64,000 nt of DNA from the NCBI RefSeq assembly GCF_014048465.1, contig NZ_PDLY01000002.1:186001-250000 (forward strand), in the 5' to 3' direction. Below, in pieces: positions 35,638 through 45,216 of the stretch. Under the pieces are notes generated by a model, which had not been told where the DNA came from, searched no databases, and saw nothing but the letters and a program-made list of their open reading frames with translations. The translations under genes were made by a program, and so were the position numbers. Source of the stretch: Bombella mellum. Its GTDB lineage: Bacteria > Pseudomonadota > Alphaproteobacteria > Acetobacterales > Acetobacteraceae. The stretch's first letter is position 1; each line of letters opens with the position of its first letter.

Positions 35638-35642
35638 ATCTC

Positions 35643-37469
35643 ATGTCCGATCCGCACGAACTCTTCCGCAAGGCGATCTTCGCCACGCAGCGCGCTCTGA
35701 GTGGTCATCAGGATGTTCCCATGACACCCGCTCTGGCCTCTCTGGAGCGTGCGGCTCTCACTCCCGAGGACAAGACCTACATCCGGGGGGCCACCGATGC
35801 CGTGGCCCTGCACCAGCGGCACCATGACCCGGCAAAGCGTATCACCATTCCCGATGCACAGACCCAGACCATCACCGATGGCATGGAGCAGGCCCGCTGC
35901 GAGGTCTATGGTGCCCGCCACATGGCCGGGGTGCAGGCCAATCTGGAAGACTATCTGGGGCGGCGGCTCCATGCCCTCAACAGTGCGAAAATGATCGAGC
36001 GGGACGACATGCCCACGCCCCTCGCACTGGAACTCCTGACACGGGAGGCCCTCTCCGGCCGGAAGCTGCCGGAAAGCATGACGGGCCCGGCCCTGGAACA
36101 GTGGCGGCAGTCCCTCAGCCCCAAAGCCCGTGAGGCCCTGGCCAGACTGGTTGACGTGCAGGATGACCAGACACTGTTCAGCCAGGCCTCCCGGAATTTC
36201 GTGAAGGTCTTCACAATGAAGGAGACCGACGAGAGAACGGATGAGCCGGACCCTTCAAAATCCCGTGGCCAGAACCAGGAAGACCGTACGGATGGCGAAT
36301 CCTCCGCACCCGACCCGCAGGGTCAGGAAGAAGAGGACGGCACGACAGATGATACCGAAGCCGCCCTGAGCGATGATGATTCGGACGATTCCGCCAGTGC
36401 GGAAGGTCTCTCCTCCGACGAGATGGAGGCCATCTTGACCGAAGGCGAGAACGGCTACGAGCAGCCCGCCGGGCCTTCCGCCCAGCCTGAGGAGGAGCGG
36501 GAATGCTCCATGAGGAAGCTCGACGGTTATCAGGCCTACACGCAGGAATTTGACGAGGAGGTCCACGCCAGCGACCTCTGCGACCCGACGGAACTGGACC
36601 TGCTGCGTGAGAAGCTGGATGAGCAGCTCCAGCAGACCCAGGGCTTCGTCTCCCGTCTGGCGCACCGGCTGCAACGGAAACTTCTGGCCCAGCAGCAGCG
36701 TCGCTGGCACTTCGATCAGGAGGACGGCATCCTCGATGCCGCACGCCTGCCCCGCATCATCAGCAACCCCTCCCTGCCACTCTCCTACAAGCAGGAAGGC
36801 AAGATCGACTTCCGGGACACGACCGTCACCCTGCTGATCGACAACTCAGGGTCCATGCGGGGCCGCCCCATCACCACGGCGGCCATCTGTGGCGATATCC
36901 TCGCCCGCACGCTGGAACGCTGCGGCATCAAGGTCGAGGTTCTCGGCTTCACCACGAGAGCCTGGAAAGGCGGGCAGAGCCGGGTGAAATGGAGCGAGGC
37001 AGGCCGCCCCAAGGAGCCTGGACGGCTGAATGACCTGCGCCACATCATCTACAAGTCGGCCGACACGCCGTGGCGACGGGCACGCCGCAACGTCGGCCTC
37101 ATGCTGCGGGAGGGCCTGCTGAAGGAGAACATCGACGGCGAGGCCCTTCTCTGGGCCTGGAAACGTCTGAAACACCGCCCGGAACATCGCCGCATCCTCA
37201 TGGTGATTTCCGACGGGGCACCGGTGGATGACAGTACCTCTTCCGCCAACGGCCCGGAATATCTGGACCTGCACCTGCACCGTGTCATCCATCAGCTGGA
37301 AAATGATCCGTCCGGGGAACTGCTCGCCATCGGCATCGGGCATGATGTCACCCGCTATTACGCCAACAGCGTGACCATCAGCTCCGCCGAGGACCTCGGC
37401 GACACGATGGTGGCCCAGCTGACGGCCCTGTTTGCGCCACGCTCCGCCAGAAGAGGACGGAGGGGATAA
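35643..37469 (+). CDS. cobT: Cobaltochelatase subunit CobT
   Basis: A 608-residue subunit with an N-terminal helical domain, an acidic low-complexity linker (about residues 200-290, rich in Asp, Glu and Ser) and a C-terminal von Willebrand factor A domain with MIDAS motif DNSGSMRG at about 400. It partners CobS in the ATPase ring of the aerobic cobaltochelatase. ATG 35643 is preferred; the frame runs back to 35610 inside cobS with no support. The acidic linker is normal for the family. It follows cobS on one transcript and is followed after 53 bases by a secreted protein gene. Confidence 0.93.
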   Translation: MSDPHELFRKAIFATQRALSGHQDVPMTPALASLERAALTPEDKTYIRGATDAVALHQRHHDPAKRITIPDAQTQTITDGMEQARCEVYGARHMAGVQANLEDYLGRRLHALNSAKMIERDDMPTPLALELLTREALSGRKLPESMTGPALEQWRQSLSPKAREALARLVDVQDDQTLFSQASRNFVKVFTMKETDERTDEPDPSKSRGQNQEDRTDGESSAPDPQGQEEEDGTTDDTEAALSDDDSDDSASAEGLSSDEMEAILTEGENGYEQPAGPSAQPEEERECSMRKLDGYQAYTQEFDEEVHASDLCDPTELDLLREKLDEQLQQTQGFVSRLAHRLQRKLLAQQQRRWHFDQEDGILDAARLPRIISNPSLPLSYKQEGKIDFRDTTVTLLIDNSGSMRGRPITTAAICGDILARTLERCGIKVEVLGFTTRAWKGGQSRVKWSEAGRPKEPGRLNDLRHIIYKSADTPWRRARRNVGLMLREGLLKENIDGEALLWAWKRLKHRPEHRRILMVISDGAPVDDSTSSANGPEYLDLHLHRVIHQLENDPSGELLAIGIGHDVTRYYANSVTISSAEDLGDTMVAQLTALFAPRSARRGRRG

Positions 37470-37522
37470 TTTCCCCTCCCCCATTGCCAGACGCCCCAGA
37501 CTCCGCCACTCTCCGGAACACT

Positions 37523-38419
37523 ATGTCACATCATTCTGCCCGTCTTTTCCGCACTCTGGCCGCTGTCGGCGGCCTTGCCCTGCTGGCCCTGGGCCACGGC
37601 AGGGTCCTGCCCTCCGCTTCTGCCGATACGCTGCCCCATCTCTCGGCGGACTGCTTCACCTATTCACCGGGTGAGGTCTCAAGGTCGAAACAAGGCGTGC
37701 TCATCAAAGGAATGCATGCGGAGCTGACAGGCACGCAGCACCGCATCACCGTGGCGAGCAGCACCGTCACGGATCATGGCCGGAAGCTGGATGAAGCAGC
37801 CCTGACCCGCCTCAATGCGGCCGTCGCCTATGCGGCCCTGACAGCCTATCACCGTGGCATGACTGACGTGTGTTCCACCCAGCCCCTGCCCGAGGTGGAG
37901 GAAGTGAAAAACGCCCTGCCAGAACTGAACTGGAAGGGAATCACCATGACCCGGCCGGACCGGGTCTCCACGGCCAGCGCAGCCCATGTGAACGTACTCA
38001 CCACGACACCCACCATCCACGTCCTGTTTGATGCCTCTGGTCTCCATTCCGACGGGGCCATCCTGCTGCCGCCTGCCCTTTCCGGCGATGTCAGCTTCAC
38101 GCCGGCAGCCAGACCGCCCTACCACCTGACCATCAACAGGTTCCATACCGTCATCAATGGCAGCGATGTTGACGGCAAGGGGACCGTCACGGCAGGCGAA
38201 GGCACCAAGAACCTGAAAGCGGACGTACATCTGTCCATCGGACAGATCGGCGAGATGATCGATCAGGTCAGCAAGGTGGCCCCGGCCAAGATCACCGCAG
38301 CCCTGCTCATCGCCCGCTTCATGGGAGAGCGGGAACCTGACCACCACACGGGCTGGCGTATCGTCGTGGACAACGGCACAATCAAGGTGAACGGCGTCAA
38401 GGTTCCTGCCCCGTTCTGA
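37523..38419 (+). CDS. Hypothetical exported protein after cobT
   Basis: A 298-residue protein that I do not recognise. ATG 37523 gives a Sec signal peptide (LFRTLAAVGGLALLALGHGRVLPSASA), so it is periplasmic or outer-membrane associated. The mature part contains repeating strand-like segments, such as HRITVASSTVTDHGRKLD, PTIHVLFDASGLHSDGAILL, and PPYHLTINRFHTVINGSDVDGKGTV with KADVHLSIGQIGEMIDQV. This resembles a long beta-sheet of the type seen in AsmA-like or DUF2125-like periplasmic proteins, but I cannot assign it. Two cysteines are present. It lies 53 bases after cobT and ends before a strong terminator, so it is probably the last gene of the J-protein-cobS-cobT transcript. Confidence 0.65.
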   Translation: MSHHSARLFRTLAAVGGLALLALGHGRVLPSASADTLPHLSADCFTYSPGEVSRSKQGVLIKGMHAELTGTQHRITVASSTVTDHGRKLDEAALTRLNAAVAYAALTAYHRGMTDVCSTQPLPEVEEVKNALPELNWKGITMTRPDRVSTASAAHVNVLTTTPTIHVLFDASGLHSDGAILLPPALSGDVSFTPAARPPYHLTINRFHTVINGSDVDGKGTVTAGEGTKNLKADVHLSIGQIGEMIDQVSKVAPAKITAALLIARFMGEREPDHHTGWRIVVDNGTIKVNGVKVPAPF

Positions 38420-38445
38420 CCCACACCACAGACATCTTTCTGGAG

Positions 38446-38471
38446 AAACCCCGCCTCTGGCGGGGTTTTTT
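38446..38471. terminator. Bidirectional terminator between exported protein and dnaE
   Basis: A 10-bp stem (38446-38455 with 38459-38468) with a TCT loop ends in a run of T. The A/T flanks make it work on both strands, and the dnaE stop lies at its right edge. Confidence 0.85.
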
Positions 38472-41400
38472 CATGCCTGCTCCAGTTTCCTGATGCCTTC
38501 CAGCGTGTTCATCTGCTCTGCCAGACGAGGCGTGACCCGATACTGGCCGGGCAGCCTTATTTCAATATCCTGCGTTTCCTCAAGCGTGGGCAGCAGCACG
38601 ACACGGCCCCGCCCACCCCGGACGCCTTCCAGCATCTCATGCAGCGGGTCCAGGGCGGCTTCCTGGTCAATCCATATCCGCAGCTCACTTTTTTCATGGG
38701 CGGCGGCAGTCTCAAGGTCCTGCACGCTGTTGGCCGTGATGCGCAGGGCATCGCCATCCAGCTTCAGCTCCGCCTGCACCAGAACCGCCTGCCCGGCCAC
38801 CAGAAGGTCCCGGCAGGCCTGCAACGTCTCGGCAAACAGCGTGACCTCACAGCCCCCGCTGGCGTCCGTCAGGGTAACCCAGGCCATCTTCTTGCCCGTT
38901 CTGGTGGGGCGTTCCTTCCTGTCCACCACGCAGCCAGCAATGGAGACACGCATCAGGCCCTGATGCGCCCTGCTTTCCAGCTGGATGGCAGGCGTCACGC
39001 CCAGCCGCCGCAGGACATGCCTGTAGGCATCCAGCGGATGGGCACTCATGTGGAAACCGATCACCCCGGCCTCATGGGACAGACGCTCAAAATCCGGCCA
39101 GGGACGGACCTTCTTCAGCCGCAGGACCTCCCGCAGGCTGCTGTCGACACCCCCACCGAACAGACCGGCCTGACCCACCTCCTTCTCCTGCGCCCGGGAC
39201 TGCGCCCGACGCAGGATGATCTCCGCACTGGCAAACACGGTGTGACGGTCTGGCTCCAGACTGTCAAACGCCCCGGCCTTGGCCAGACTCTCCATCTGTA
39301 TCTTGTTGATGTGCCGGGAATCGCACCGTTCGGCAAAATCGGTGAGGTCACAGAACGGCTTCGTGCCACGGTACCGCACCAGCCCTTCCATCGCCACGAA
39401 GCCGACCCGCTTGACCGCTGCCAGAGCGTAGCGGATGCCCAGCCGTCCATCCTCCATTTTCTCGATGGAAAAATCGGCCTGGGATTTATTGATATCCACC
39501 GGCAGGACAGGAATCTCCATCCGTCTGGCTTCCTGACAGAGGGCGGCCAGTTTTTCCGTCTTTTCCCGTGCCAGAGACATGCAGCCCGCCAGAAAGGCCA
39601 CCGGGTGGTTCGCCTTCATCCAGGCCGTCTGGTAGGACACGAAGGCATAGGCAGCAGCATGGGACTTGTTGAAACCGTAATTGGCGAATTTTGCCATGAG
39701 GTCGAACACCTCTTCTGCCTTCTCCGCCGTAATGCCCCGTTTCGTGGCCCCTTCGCAGAAGATGGCCCGCTGTTTCTCCATCTCCGAGGCGATCTTCTTG
39801 CCCATGGCCCGGCGCAGCAGGTCGGCACCGCCAAGGCTGTAACCGGCCATCTTCTGGGCGATCTGCATCACCTGTTCCTGATAGACCATGATGCCATAGG
39901 TCTCTTCCAGGATCGGACGGATTTCCTCATGAGGCGGCTCCCACGGGGCCCCATGCTTGCGACGGCAATATTCCGGAATGTTTTCCATCGGGCCAGGCCG
40001 GTAGAGCGACACGCCGGCAATCAGGTCTTCCAGACGGCTGGCGGCCATCTGCTTGAGCATGTCCCTCATGCCCGCCCCTTCGAACTGGAACACGCCCGCC
40101 GTGTCTCCCCGGGCCATCATCTCGAAGGTTTTCTTGTCATCCAACGGAATGTGGGAAAGGTCCACCTCCACCCCCTGCTCCCGCAGGAAATCCACCCCCC
40201 TCTTGAGGATGGTCAGGGTCGTCAGCCCCAGAAAGTCGAACTTGACCAGCCCGGCCTGCTCCACAAACTTCATGTTGTACTGGGTGACCAGCATCTCGCT
40301 TCGTGGATCGCGGTAGAGAGGCACAAGCTCCACGAGATCACGGTCACCGATCACCACACCGGCCGCATGGGTCGAGGCATGACGGTACAGCCCCTCCAGC
40401 TGAAGGGCGATCTCCAGCAGGCGGCGGATCATCTCATCCGTGTCCCGCATCTCCTGGAGCCGGGGTTCTTCCTCGATGGCCTGCGCCAGTGGTGTCGGCT
40501 TGGCCGGATTGTTGGGAATCAGCTCCGCCACACGGTTGACCATGCCGTAAGGCAGACCCAGCACACGCCCCACATCCCGCACGGCCGCCTTGGCCTGGAG
40601 CTTCCCGAAGGTGATGATCTGCGCCACACGTTCGTGGCCATATTCATTCCGCACATAGCGGATGACCTCATCCCGCCGGTCCTGACAGAAATCGATATCA
40701 AAGTCCGGCATGGATACACGTTCGGGATTCAAGAACCGCTCGAAAAGCAGCCCGAACGGAATGGGATCAATATCCGTGATGGTCAGCGCATAGGCTACCA
40801 GTGATCCAGCACCGGACCCACGCCCCGGACCCACCGGAATGTCATGCGCCTTGGCCCACTGGATGAAGTCCGCCACGATGAGGAAGTAACCGGGGAAGCC
40901 CATGTCGGCGATGATGTTGAGCTCCGTGGCGAGCCGCTCTTCATACTCGGCCCGGCAGGCCTCCCCGTCCTTCATGACGGCCAGGCGTTTCTCCAGCCCC
41001 TCCTGCGCCATGGCCCGCAGGGTCTCCTCTTCCGTGCTGCCTTCACGGACTTTCGGGCAGACAGGCAGAAGCGGCCTGCGGGTATTCACGGCCACGGCAC
41101 AGTGACGGGCGATCACCAGCGTGTTGTCGCAGGCCTCCGGCAGATCATGGAACAGCTTCCGCATCTCGTCCGGCGTCTTGAACCAGGCCTGACGGGAAAC
41201 ACGCCAGCGGTCTTCCTCCGCCATGGTACGCCCCTGGGCAATGCAGAGCAGCGCATCGTGCGCCTCATGCAGTTCCGGTCGGGGGAAGAAACATTCATTG
41301 GTCGCCACAAGCGGGAGGTCCATCTCATCAGCCAGAGCGATCAGCTGCGGCTCCGTGATCTCCTCACCGGCTTCATCCAGCCGGTTGATCTCGACGGCCA

Positions 41401-41908
41401 CATACCCCCCAAAGGCCTCCCTGAGACGCTCGAGCATCTGCTTCGCCGCAGCCCTCTGCTCCCCCAGCAGAAGCCGGTTGATCGGCCCCCGGTTGCCACC
41501 CGTCAGCAGGAACAGCCCACCGGCACGGCTGCACAGCACATCCAGCGGCATGGACGGGTCTGCCGAATCCCCGTTCAGAAAGCCCTGCGTGGAAAGATAC
41601 TGAAGATTTTCCAGTCCTTCTTCCGTCCGGGCCAGAACGACCAGCGGTTCCGCCGGGACACCGGGCCTGCCCGAAGCCGACGGCAGGGCCAGCTGACACC
41701 CGATGATGGGCTGCACACCGGCCTTGCGGCAGCTCTGGGAAAATTCCAGCCCGCCAAACATGTTGCCGCTGTCCGTCAGGGCGACGGCGGGCATGACGTT
41801 CTTTTTGGCCAGCTCTACAAGTTCGGAAACGCGAATCGCCCCCTGGCTGAGGGAATAGGCGGAATGATTACGGAGATGGACAAAGCTGGCATAGGACATG
41901 CCGCCCAT
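38471..41908 (-). CDS. dnaE: DNA polymerase III alpha subunit
   Basis: An 1145-residue replicative polymerase of the DnaE1 class. The PHP domain begins FVHLRNHSAYSLSQGAI, the palm carries catalytic acidic residues in PGRGSGAGSLVAYAL and PDFDIDFC, and an OB-fold near the C-terminus includes RVSIAGCVVDRKERPTRTGKKMAWVTL. The PHP motif lacks the full set of metal ligands (HLRNHS rather than HLHTHS), so proofreading probably depends on a separate DnaQ. ATG 41908 has GGGAG 8 bases upstream; ATG 41899 is an alternative. It is the last gene of the birA-to-dnaE block and follows lolD as in other alphaproteobacteria. Confidence 0.96.
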   Translation of the reverse strand: MGGMSYASFVHLRNHSAYSLSQGAIRVSELVELAKKNVMPAVALTDSGNMFGGLEFSQSCRKAGVQPIIGCQLALPSASGRPGVPAEPLVVLARTEEGLENLQYLSTQGFLNGDSADPSMPLDVLCSRAGGLFLLTGGNRGPINRLLLGEQRAAAKQMLERLREAFGGYVAVEINRLDEAGEEITEPQLIALADEMDLPLVATNECFFPRPELHEAHDALLCIAQGRTMAEEDRWRVSRQAWFKTPDEMRKLFHDLPEACDNTLVIARHCAVAVNTRRPLLPVCPKVREGSTEEETLRAMAQEGLEKRLAVMKDGEACRAEYEERLATELNIIADMGFPGYFLIVADFIQWAKAHDIPVGPGRGSGAGSLVAYALTITDIDPIPFGLLFERFLNPERVSMPDFDIDFCQDRRDEVIRYVRNEYGHERVAQIITFGKLQAKAAVRDVGRVLGLPYGMVNRVAELIPNNPAKPTPLAQAIEEEPRLQEMRDTDEMIRRLLEIALQLEGLYRHASTHAAGVVIGDRDLVELVPLYRDPRSEMLVTQYNMKFVEQAGLVKFDFLGLTTLTILKRGVDFLREQGVEVDLSHIPLDDKKTFEMMARGDTAGVFQFEGAGMRDMLKQMAASRLEDLIAGVSLYRPGPMENIPEYCRRKHGAPWEPPHEEIRPILEETYGIMVYQEQVMQIAQKMAGYSLGGADLLRRAMGKKIASEMEKQRAIFCEGATKRGITAEKAEEVFDLMAKFANYGFNKSHAAAYAFVSYQTAWMKANHPVAFLAGCMSLAREKTEKLAALCQEARRMEIPVLPVDINKSQADFSIEKMEDGRLGIRYALAAVKRVGFVAMEGLVRYRGTKPFCDLTDFAERCDSRHINKIQMESLAKAGAFDSLEPDRHTVFASAEIILRRAQSRAQEKEVGQAGLFGGGVDSSLREVLRLKKVRPWPDFERLSHEAGVIGFHMSAHPLDAYRHVLRRLGVTPAIQLESRAHQGLMRVSIAGCVVDRKERPTRTGKKMAWVTLTDASGGCEVTLFAETLQACRDLLVAGQAVLVQAELKLDGDALRITANSVQDLETAAAHEKSELRIWIDQEAALDPLHEMLEGVRGGRGRVVLLPTLEETQDIEIRLPGQYRVTPRLAEQMNTLEGIRKLEQA

Positions 41909-41946
41909 TTACCACGCTCCCGCACCGGGGCGGAACAGAAAACGCC

Positions 41947-42645
41947 CTACCCCTGAAAAGGAACGATCCGCCCTTCATCCAGTGTGACGGTACGGTCCAT
42001 CGCCGCCGCCAGAGCCTCATTATGGGTGGCGATCAAGGCTGCCACGCCCTCTTCCCGCACCACACGCATCAGCTCGGCGAAGACGAGATCGGCGGTTTTC
42101 GTATCCAGATTGCCCGTCGGCTCATCGGCCAGAAGCAGGCTGGGCCGGTTCGCCAGCGCACGGGCGATGGCCGTCCGCTGCTGCTCCCCACCGGACATGC
42201 GTCCCGGCAGGGCCTCCAGCCGATGGGACAGTCCAAAACGGACCAGCAAGTCTTCCGCCCGCTTCCGGGCCTCGGCAGGTTTCACGCCTGCCGCAAGCTG
42301 GGGCAGCATGACATTCTCCACAGCCGTGAATTCCCGCAGCAGATGATGAAACTGATACACGAAACCAATTTCATCCCGCCGCAAAGCCGTCCGCCCCGCC
42401 TCGCCCAGTCTGGACGTGGCCCTGCCCCCGATGAGAACCTCTCCCCTGTCGGGGCGTTCCAGAAGGCCAGCCAGATGCAGCAGCGTGGACTTGCCCGTGC
42501 CGCTCGGGGCCACGAGGGCAACCAGCTCACCACTTTTCAGGGAAAGATCAGCCTCCCGAAGAATGTGCAGTTCTTCATCCCCGGAACGGAAGGACCGCCC
42601 AAGCTTCTCAAGCGTCAGAACCGTGGTCTGTTTCGTGTCACTCAT
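41947..42645 (-). CDS. lolD: Lipoprotein-releasing ABC transporter ATPase
   Basis: A 232-residue ABC ATPase that powers extraction of outer-membrane lipoproteins from the inner membrane. Walker [10 protein letters not shown], the Q-loop, the signature MSGGEQQR and Walker [13 protein letters not shown] are all present. ATG 42645 overlaps the end of the permease gene by 8 bases, so the two subunits are translationally coupled. The upstream in-frame extension to 42744 falls inside the permease and is not real. Its partner LolA-like protein is encoded at 33 kb. Confidence 0.93.
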   Translation of the reverse strand: MSDTKQTTVLTLEKLGRSFRSGDEELHILREADLSLKSGELVALVAPSGTGKSTLLHLAGLLERPDRGEVLIGGRATSRLGEAGRTALRRDEIGFVYQFHHLLREFTAVENVMLPQLAAGVKPAEARKRAEDLLVRFGLSHRLEALPGRMSGGEQQRTAIARALANRPSLLLADEPTGNLDTKTADLVFAELMRVVREEGVAALIATHNEALAAAMDRTVTLDEGRIVPFQG

Positions 42646-43885
42646 GACGAAGGGCCTCCACCGGGTCGGTCTTCGCCGCACGCCATGAGGGATACAGCGT
42701 GGCCAGCAGGGACAGGGCCAGCGACAGCACGGCGACTTCCACAACCTGCGACCAGACCAGACGGGCCGGCAGCCGGGCCAGGAAATAGACCTCAGGATTG
42801 AACAGGTCCGTGCCCGTCAGGGATTCCAGAACGTGACGGATCCGCTCGATGTTCAGGGCGAAGCAGATGCCCAGCCCCGTCCCCACCACGGTCCCCACGA
42901 CGCCGACGGACGCTCCGCACATGAGGAAAATGCGCATCACGCTGCCACGACTGGCACCGAAGGTCCGCAGGACGGCGATGTCCCGTGTCTTGTCCTTGAC
43001 CATCATGATGAGCGAGGAGATCACGTTGAAGGCCGCCACCAGAATGATGAGCGTAAGGATGAGGAACATCACGTTCTGCTCTACCGTCACGGCATCCAGA
43101 AAACCGTTGGCACTCTGTGTCCAGTCCAGCACCTGAAGACGGGGATCATTCAGGGCCTCCGTGATCTGGCGGCTGACCGGCCTGACATTCAGCGGGTCGG
43201 AGGTGCTGACCTGCATCAGCGAGACCCCGTCTCCCATCATCAGGAATTTCTGGGAGGCTGCCAGTGGCATGAGAATGATGTTGCTGTTGTAATCATTCCA
43301 GTTGGCATCAAAGACCAGGGCCACGTGCAGTTTCCGCACCCGTGGCATCGTGCCGAATGGCGTGGCCTGCCCGTTGGGCGAGAGAATGGTCAGCGGCGAA
43401 CCGACATGGAGCCCGGCCCGCTCGGCCAGCGTGACCCCCACGGCAACGGCGGAATCCCCTTGGAAGTCATCCAGACTGCCTTCCATGATTCCATCGCTGA
43501 GAGCCTTCCAGTTCCGCAGGTCCTCCTGTGCCAGCCCTTCCAGCATCGCCCCGGTGGAATAACGCCCCGCCTCCGCAAGGACCGTGCCCTGCGTCATGGG
43601 CAGGACCTGCGTCACGCCGGGCACCCTGCGGATCAATACGGCATCATCCTTGTAGTCCCGGATGACCTGCCCGTAGGCATAGACATTCAGGTCTCCATGC
43701 AGGCCGAGAATCCGGCCCATGAGGTCGGCCTTGAAGCCGTTCATCACGGCCATGACGATGATGAGCGTCGCCACCCCCAGAGAGATGCCGACAAGGGAGA
43801 ACAGCGCAATGACCGACGCAAAACGCTCTCCCTTGCGGGCCCGCAGATAACGCAGGGCGACCGTACGCTCAAACCGCCCGAACAT
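42638..43885 (-). CDS. Lipoprotein-releasing ABC transporter permease LolC/LolE
   Basis: A 415-residue permease with four membrane helices and a large periplasmic domain between helices 1 and 2. The start [47 protein letters not shown] is the family signature, and the FtsX-like C-terminal part includes [19 protein letters not shown]. Alphaproteobacteria usually have a single LolF-type subunit in place of separate LolC and LolE, and only one is seen here, so the complex is probably LolF2-LolD2. It lies 2 bases downstream of proS and overlaps lolD. Confidence 0.92.
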   Translation of the reverse strand: MFGRFERTVALRYLRARKGERFASVIALFSLVGISLGVATLIIVMAVMNGFKADLMGRILGLHGDLNVYAYGQVIRDYKDDAVLIRRVPGVTQVLPMTQGTVLAEAGRYSTGAMLEGLAQEDLRNWKALSDGIMEGSLDDFQGDSAVAVGVTLAERAGLHVGSPLTILSPNGQATPFGTMPRVRKLHVALVFDANWNDYNSNIILMPLAASQKFLMMGDGVSLMQVSTSDPLNVRPVSRQITEALNDPRLQVLDWTQSANGFLDAVTVEQNVMFLILTLIILVAAFNVISSLIMMVKDKTRDIAVLRTFGASRGSVMRIFLMCGASVGVVGTVVGTGLGICFALNIERIRHVLESLTGTDLFNPEVYFLARLPARLVWSQVVEVAVLSLALSLLATLYPSWRAAKTDPVEALRHE

Positions 43886-43887
43886 GC

Positions 43888-45204
43888 TCAGCCAAGCCCC
43901 AGTTTCGCCAGAGCCTCATCAAGAGGCAGTTCGCTGCGCTCGCCGGAGGCACGATGCTTCAGCTCCACCATGCCCGCCTTGGCCCCACGGGGACCGACAA
44001 TGATCTGCCACGGATGACCCATCAGGTCGGCATCATTGAATTTCACCCCGGCACGGTCGGACCGGTCATCATAGAGCAGCCCTTCCGGGTCACGGCTGTA
44101 GATGGATTCACAGAGCTGGTCACACAGTTCGTCACCGGGGCGGAGGTTGAGCAGAACCGCCCGATAGGGAGCCACCTCTTCTGGCCAGATGATCCCGGCT
44201 TCATCATGAGACGCCTCGATGATGGCTCCGACCAGACGGGACACCCCGATGCCATAGGACCCCATGTGCGGATGCAGGGGCGCACCATCGGCACCGCTCA
44301 CTTCCACACCCATGGATTCGGTATATTTCGTGCCGAAATAGAAGATATGACCGACCTCGATGCCCCGGCCACCACGGCGACGGTCTTCCGGCACGGCCTC
44401 CCAAGCGGAAAGGTCATGCTTTTCATCCGTGGCGGAATAGGTCGTCTTCACGATCTCACGGAGTTTCTGGAGGTCTTCCTCCTTCTGCGGGTCCAGACCG
44501 ATGCTGTCCCAGTCAATCTCATCCCAGCCAGCGTCATAGAAGACCTCGCTCTCCCCTGTCGGAGCAAGAACGAGGAACTCGTGGCTCAGCTCGCCACCAA
44601 TCGGCCCCGTGTCGGCCGCCATCGGCACGGCCTGCACACCCAGCCGACGGAAAATCTTCAGATAGGACAGCATGATGCGGTAATAGCTGCTCACCGCATC
44701 CTCATAGGACAGGTCGAAGCTGTAACCGTCCTTCATGTAGAACTCACGGCCACGCATCACACCGAAGCGGGGGCGGACCTCGTCCCTGAATTTCCACTGT
44801 ATATGGTAGAGCATCTTCGGCAGCTCACGGTAGGATTTCACCGTACTGCCGAAGAGGTCCGTCACCATCTCCTCATTGGTCGGACCGTAAAGCATCTCAC
44901 GCCCGTGCCGGTCCTCAAGACGCAGCATTTCCGGCCCGTACGCATCATAACGGCCGGAACGCCGCCACAGATCGGCGGACTGAACGGTCGGCATCAGGAC
45001 TTCCTGCCCGCCAATCCGGTCCTGCTCCTGCCGCACGATAGTGGCGATGTTCCGCAGGACACGCAGCCCGGCGGGCAGCCATGTGTAGATGCCCGAGGAT
45101 GTCTGCCGCACAAGCCCCGCCCGCAGCATCAGCCGATGGGAGGCGATCTGCGCCTCGGCGGGGACTTCTTTCAGTGTAGGCTGGAATGCCTGACTTAACC
45201 GCAT
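43888..45204 (-). CDS. proS: Prolyl-tRNA synthetase, short form
   Basis: A 438-residue class II synthetase that charges tRNA-Pro. Motif 1 region ([25 protein letters not shown]), motif 2 ([26 protein letters not shown]) and motif 3 ([14 protein letters not shown]) are present with a C-terminal anticodon-binding domain. Between motifs 2 and 3 there is only a short link, so the INS editing domain of E. coli-type ProRS is absent. This is normal for alphaproteobacteria, which use separate trans-editing proteins against Ala-tRNA-Pro. It lies 12 bases after rnj. Confidence 0.95.
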   Translation of the reverse strand: MRLSQAFQPTLKEVPAEAQIASHRLMLRAGLVRQTSSGIYTWLPAGLRVLRNIATIVRQEQDRIGGQEVLMPTVQSADLWRRSGRYDAYGPEMLRLEDRHGREMLYGPTNEEMVTDLFGSTVKSYRELPKMLYHIQWKFRDEVRPRFGVMRGREFYMKDGYSFDLSYEDAVSSYYRIMLSYLKIFRRLGVQAVPMAADTGPIGGELSHEFLVLAPTGESEVFYDAGWDEIDWDSIGLDPQKEEDLQKLREIVKTTYSATDEKHDLSAWEAVPEDRRRGGRGIEVGHIFYFGTKYTESMGVEVSGADGAPLHPHMGSYGIGVSRLVGAIIEASHDEAGIIWPEEVAPYRAVLLNLRPGDELCDQLCESIYSRDPEGLLYDDRSDRAGVKFNDADLMGHPWQIIVGPRGAKAGMVELKHRASGERSELPLDEALAKLGLG

Positions 45205-45216
45205 GTTCTTCTTTCC

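Noticed and set aside
33933-37469. CobS/CobT as a new AAA+/VWA (MoxR-like) system
   Set aside because: The pair has the lengths, motifs and neighbours (J-protein, BolA) of ordinary alphaproteobacterial cobaltochelatase subunits, so novelty is not supported beyond the missing CobN in this window.
38639-40804. 721-codon open frame antisense to dnaE
   Set aside because: It is fully inside dnaE, whose protein motifs are unmistakable. Its product is rich in His, Gln, Arg and Pro, as expected for the reverse of GC-biased codons.
43888-45204. Truncated ProRS
   Set aside because: At 438 residues it lacks the editing insertion, but this short form is standard in alphaproteobacteria and all three class II motifs are intact.
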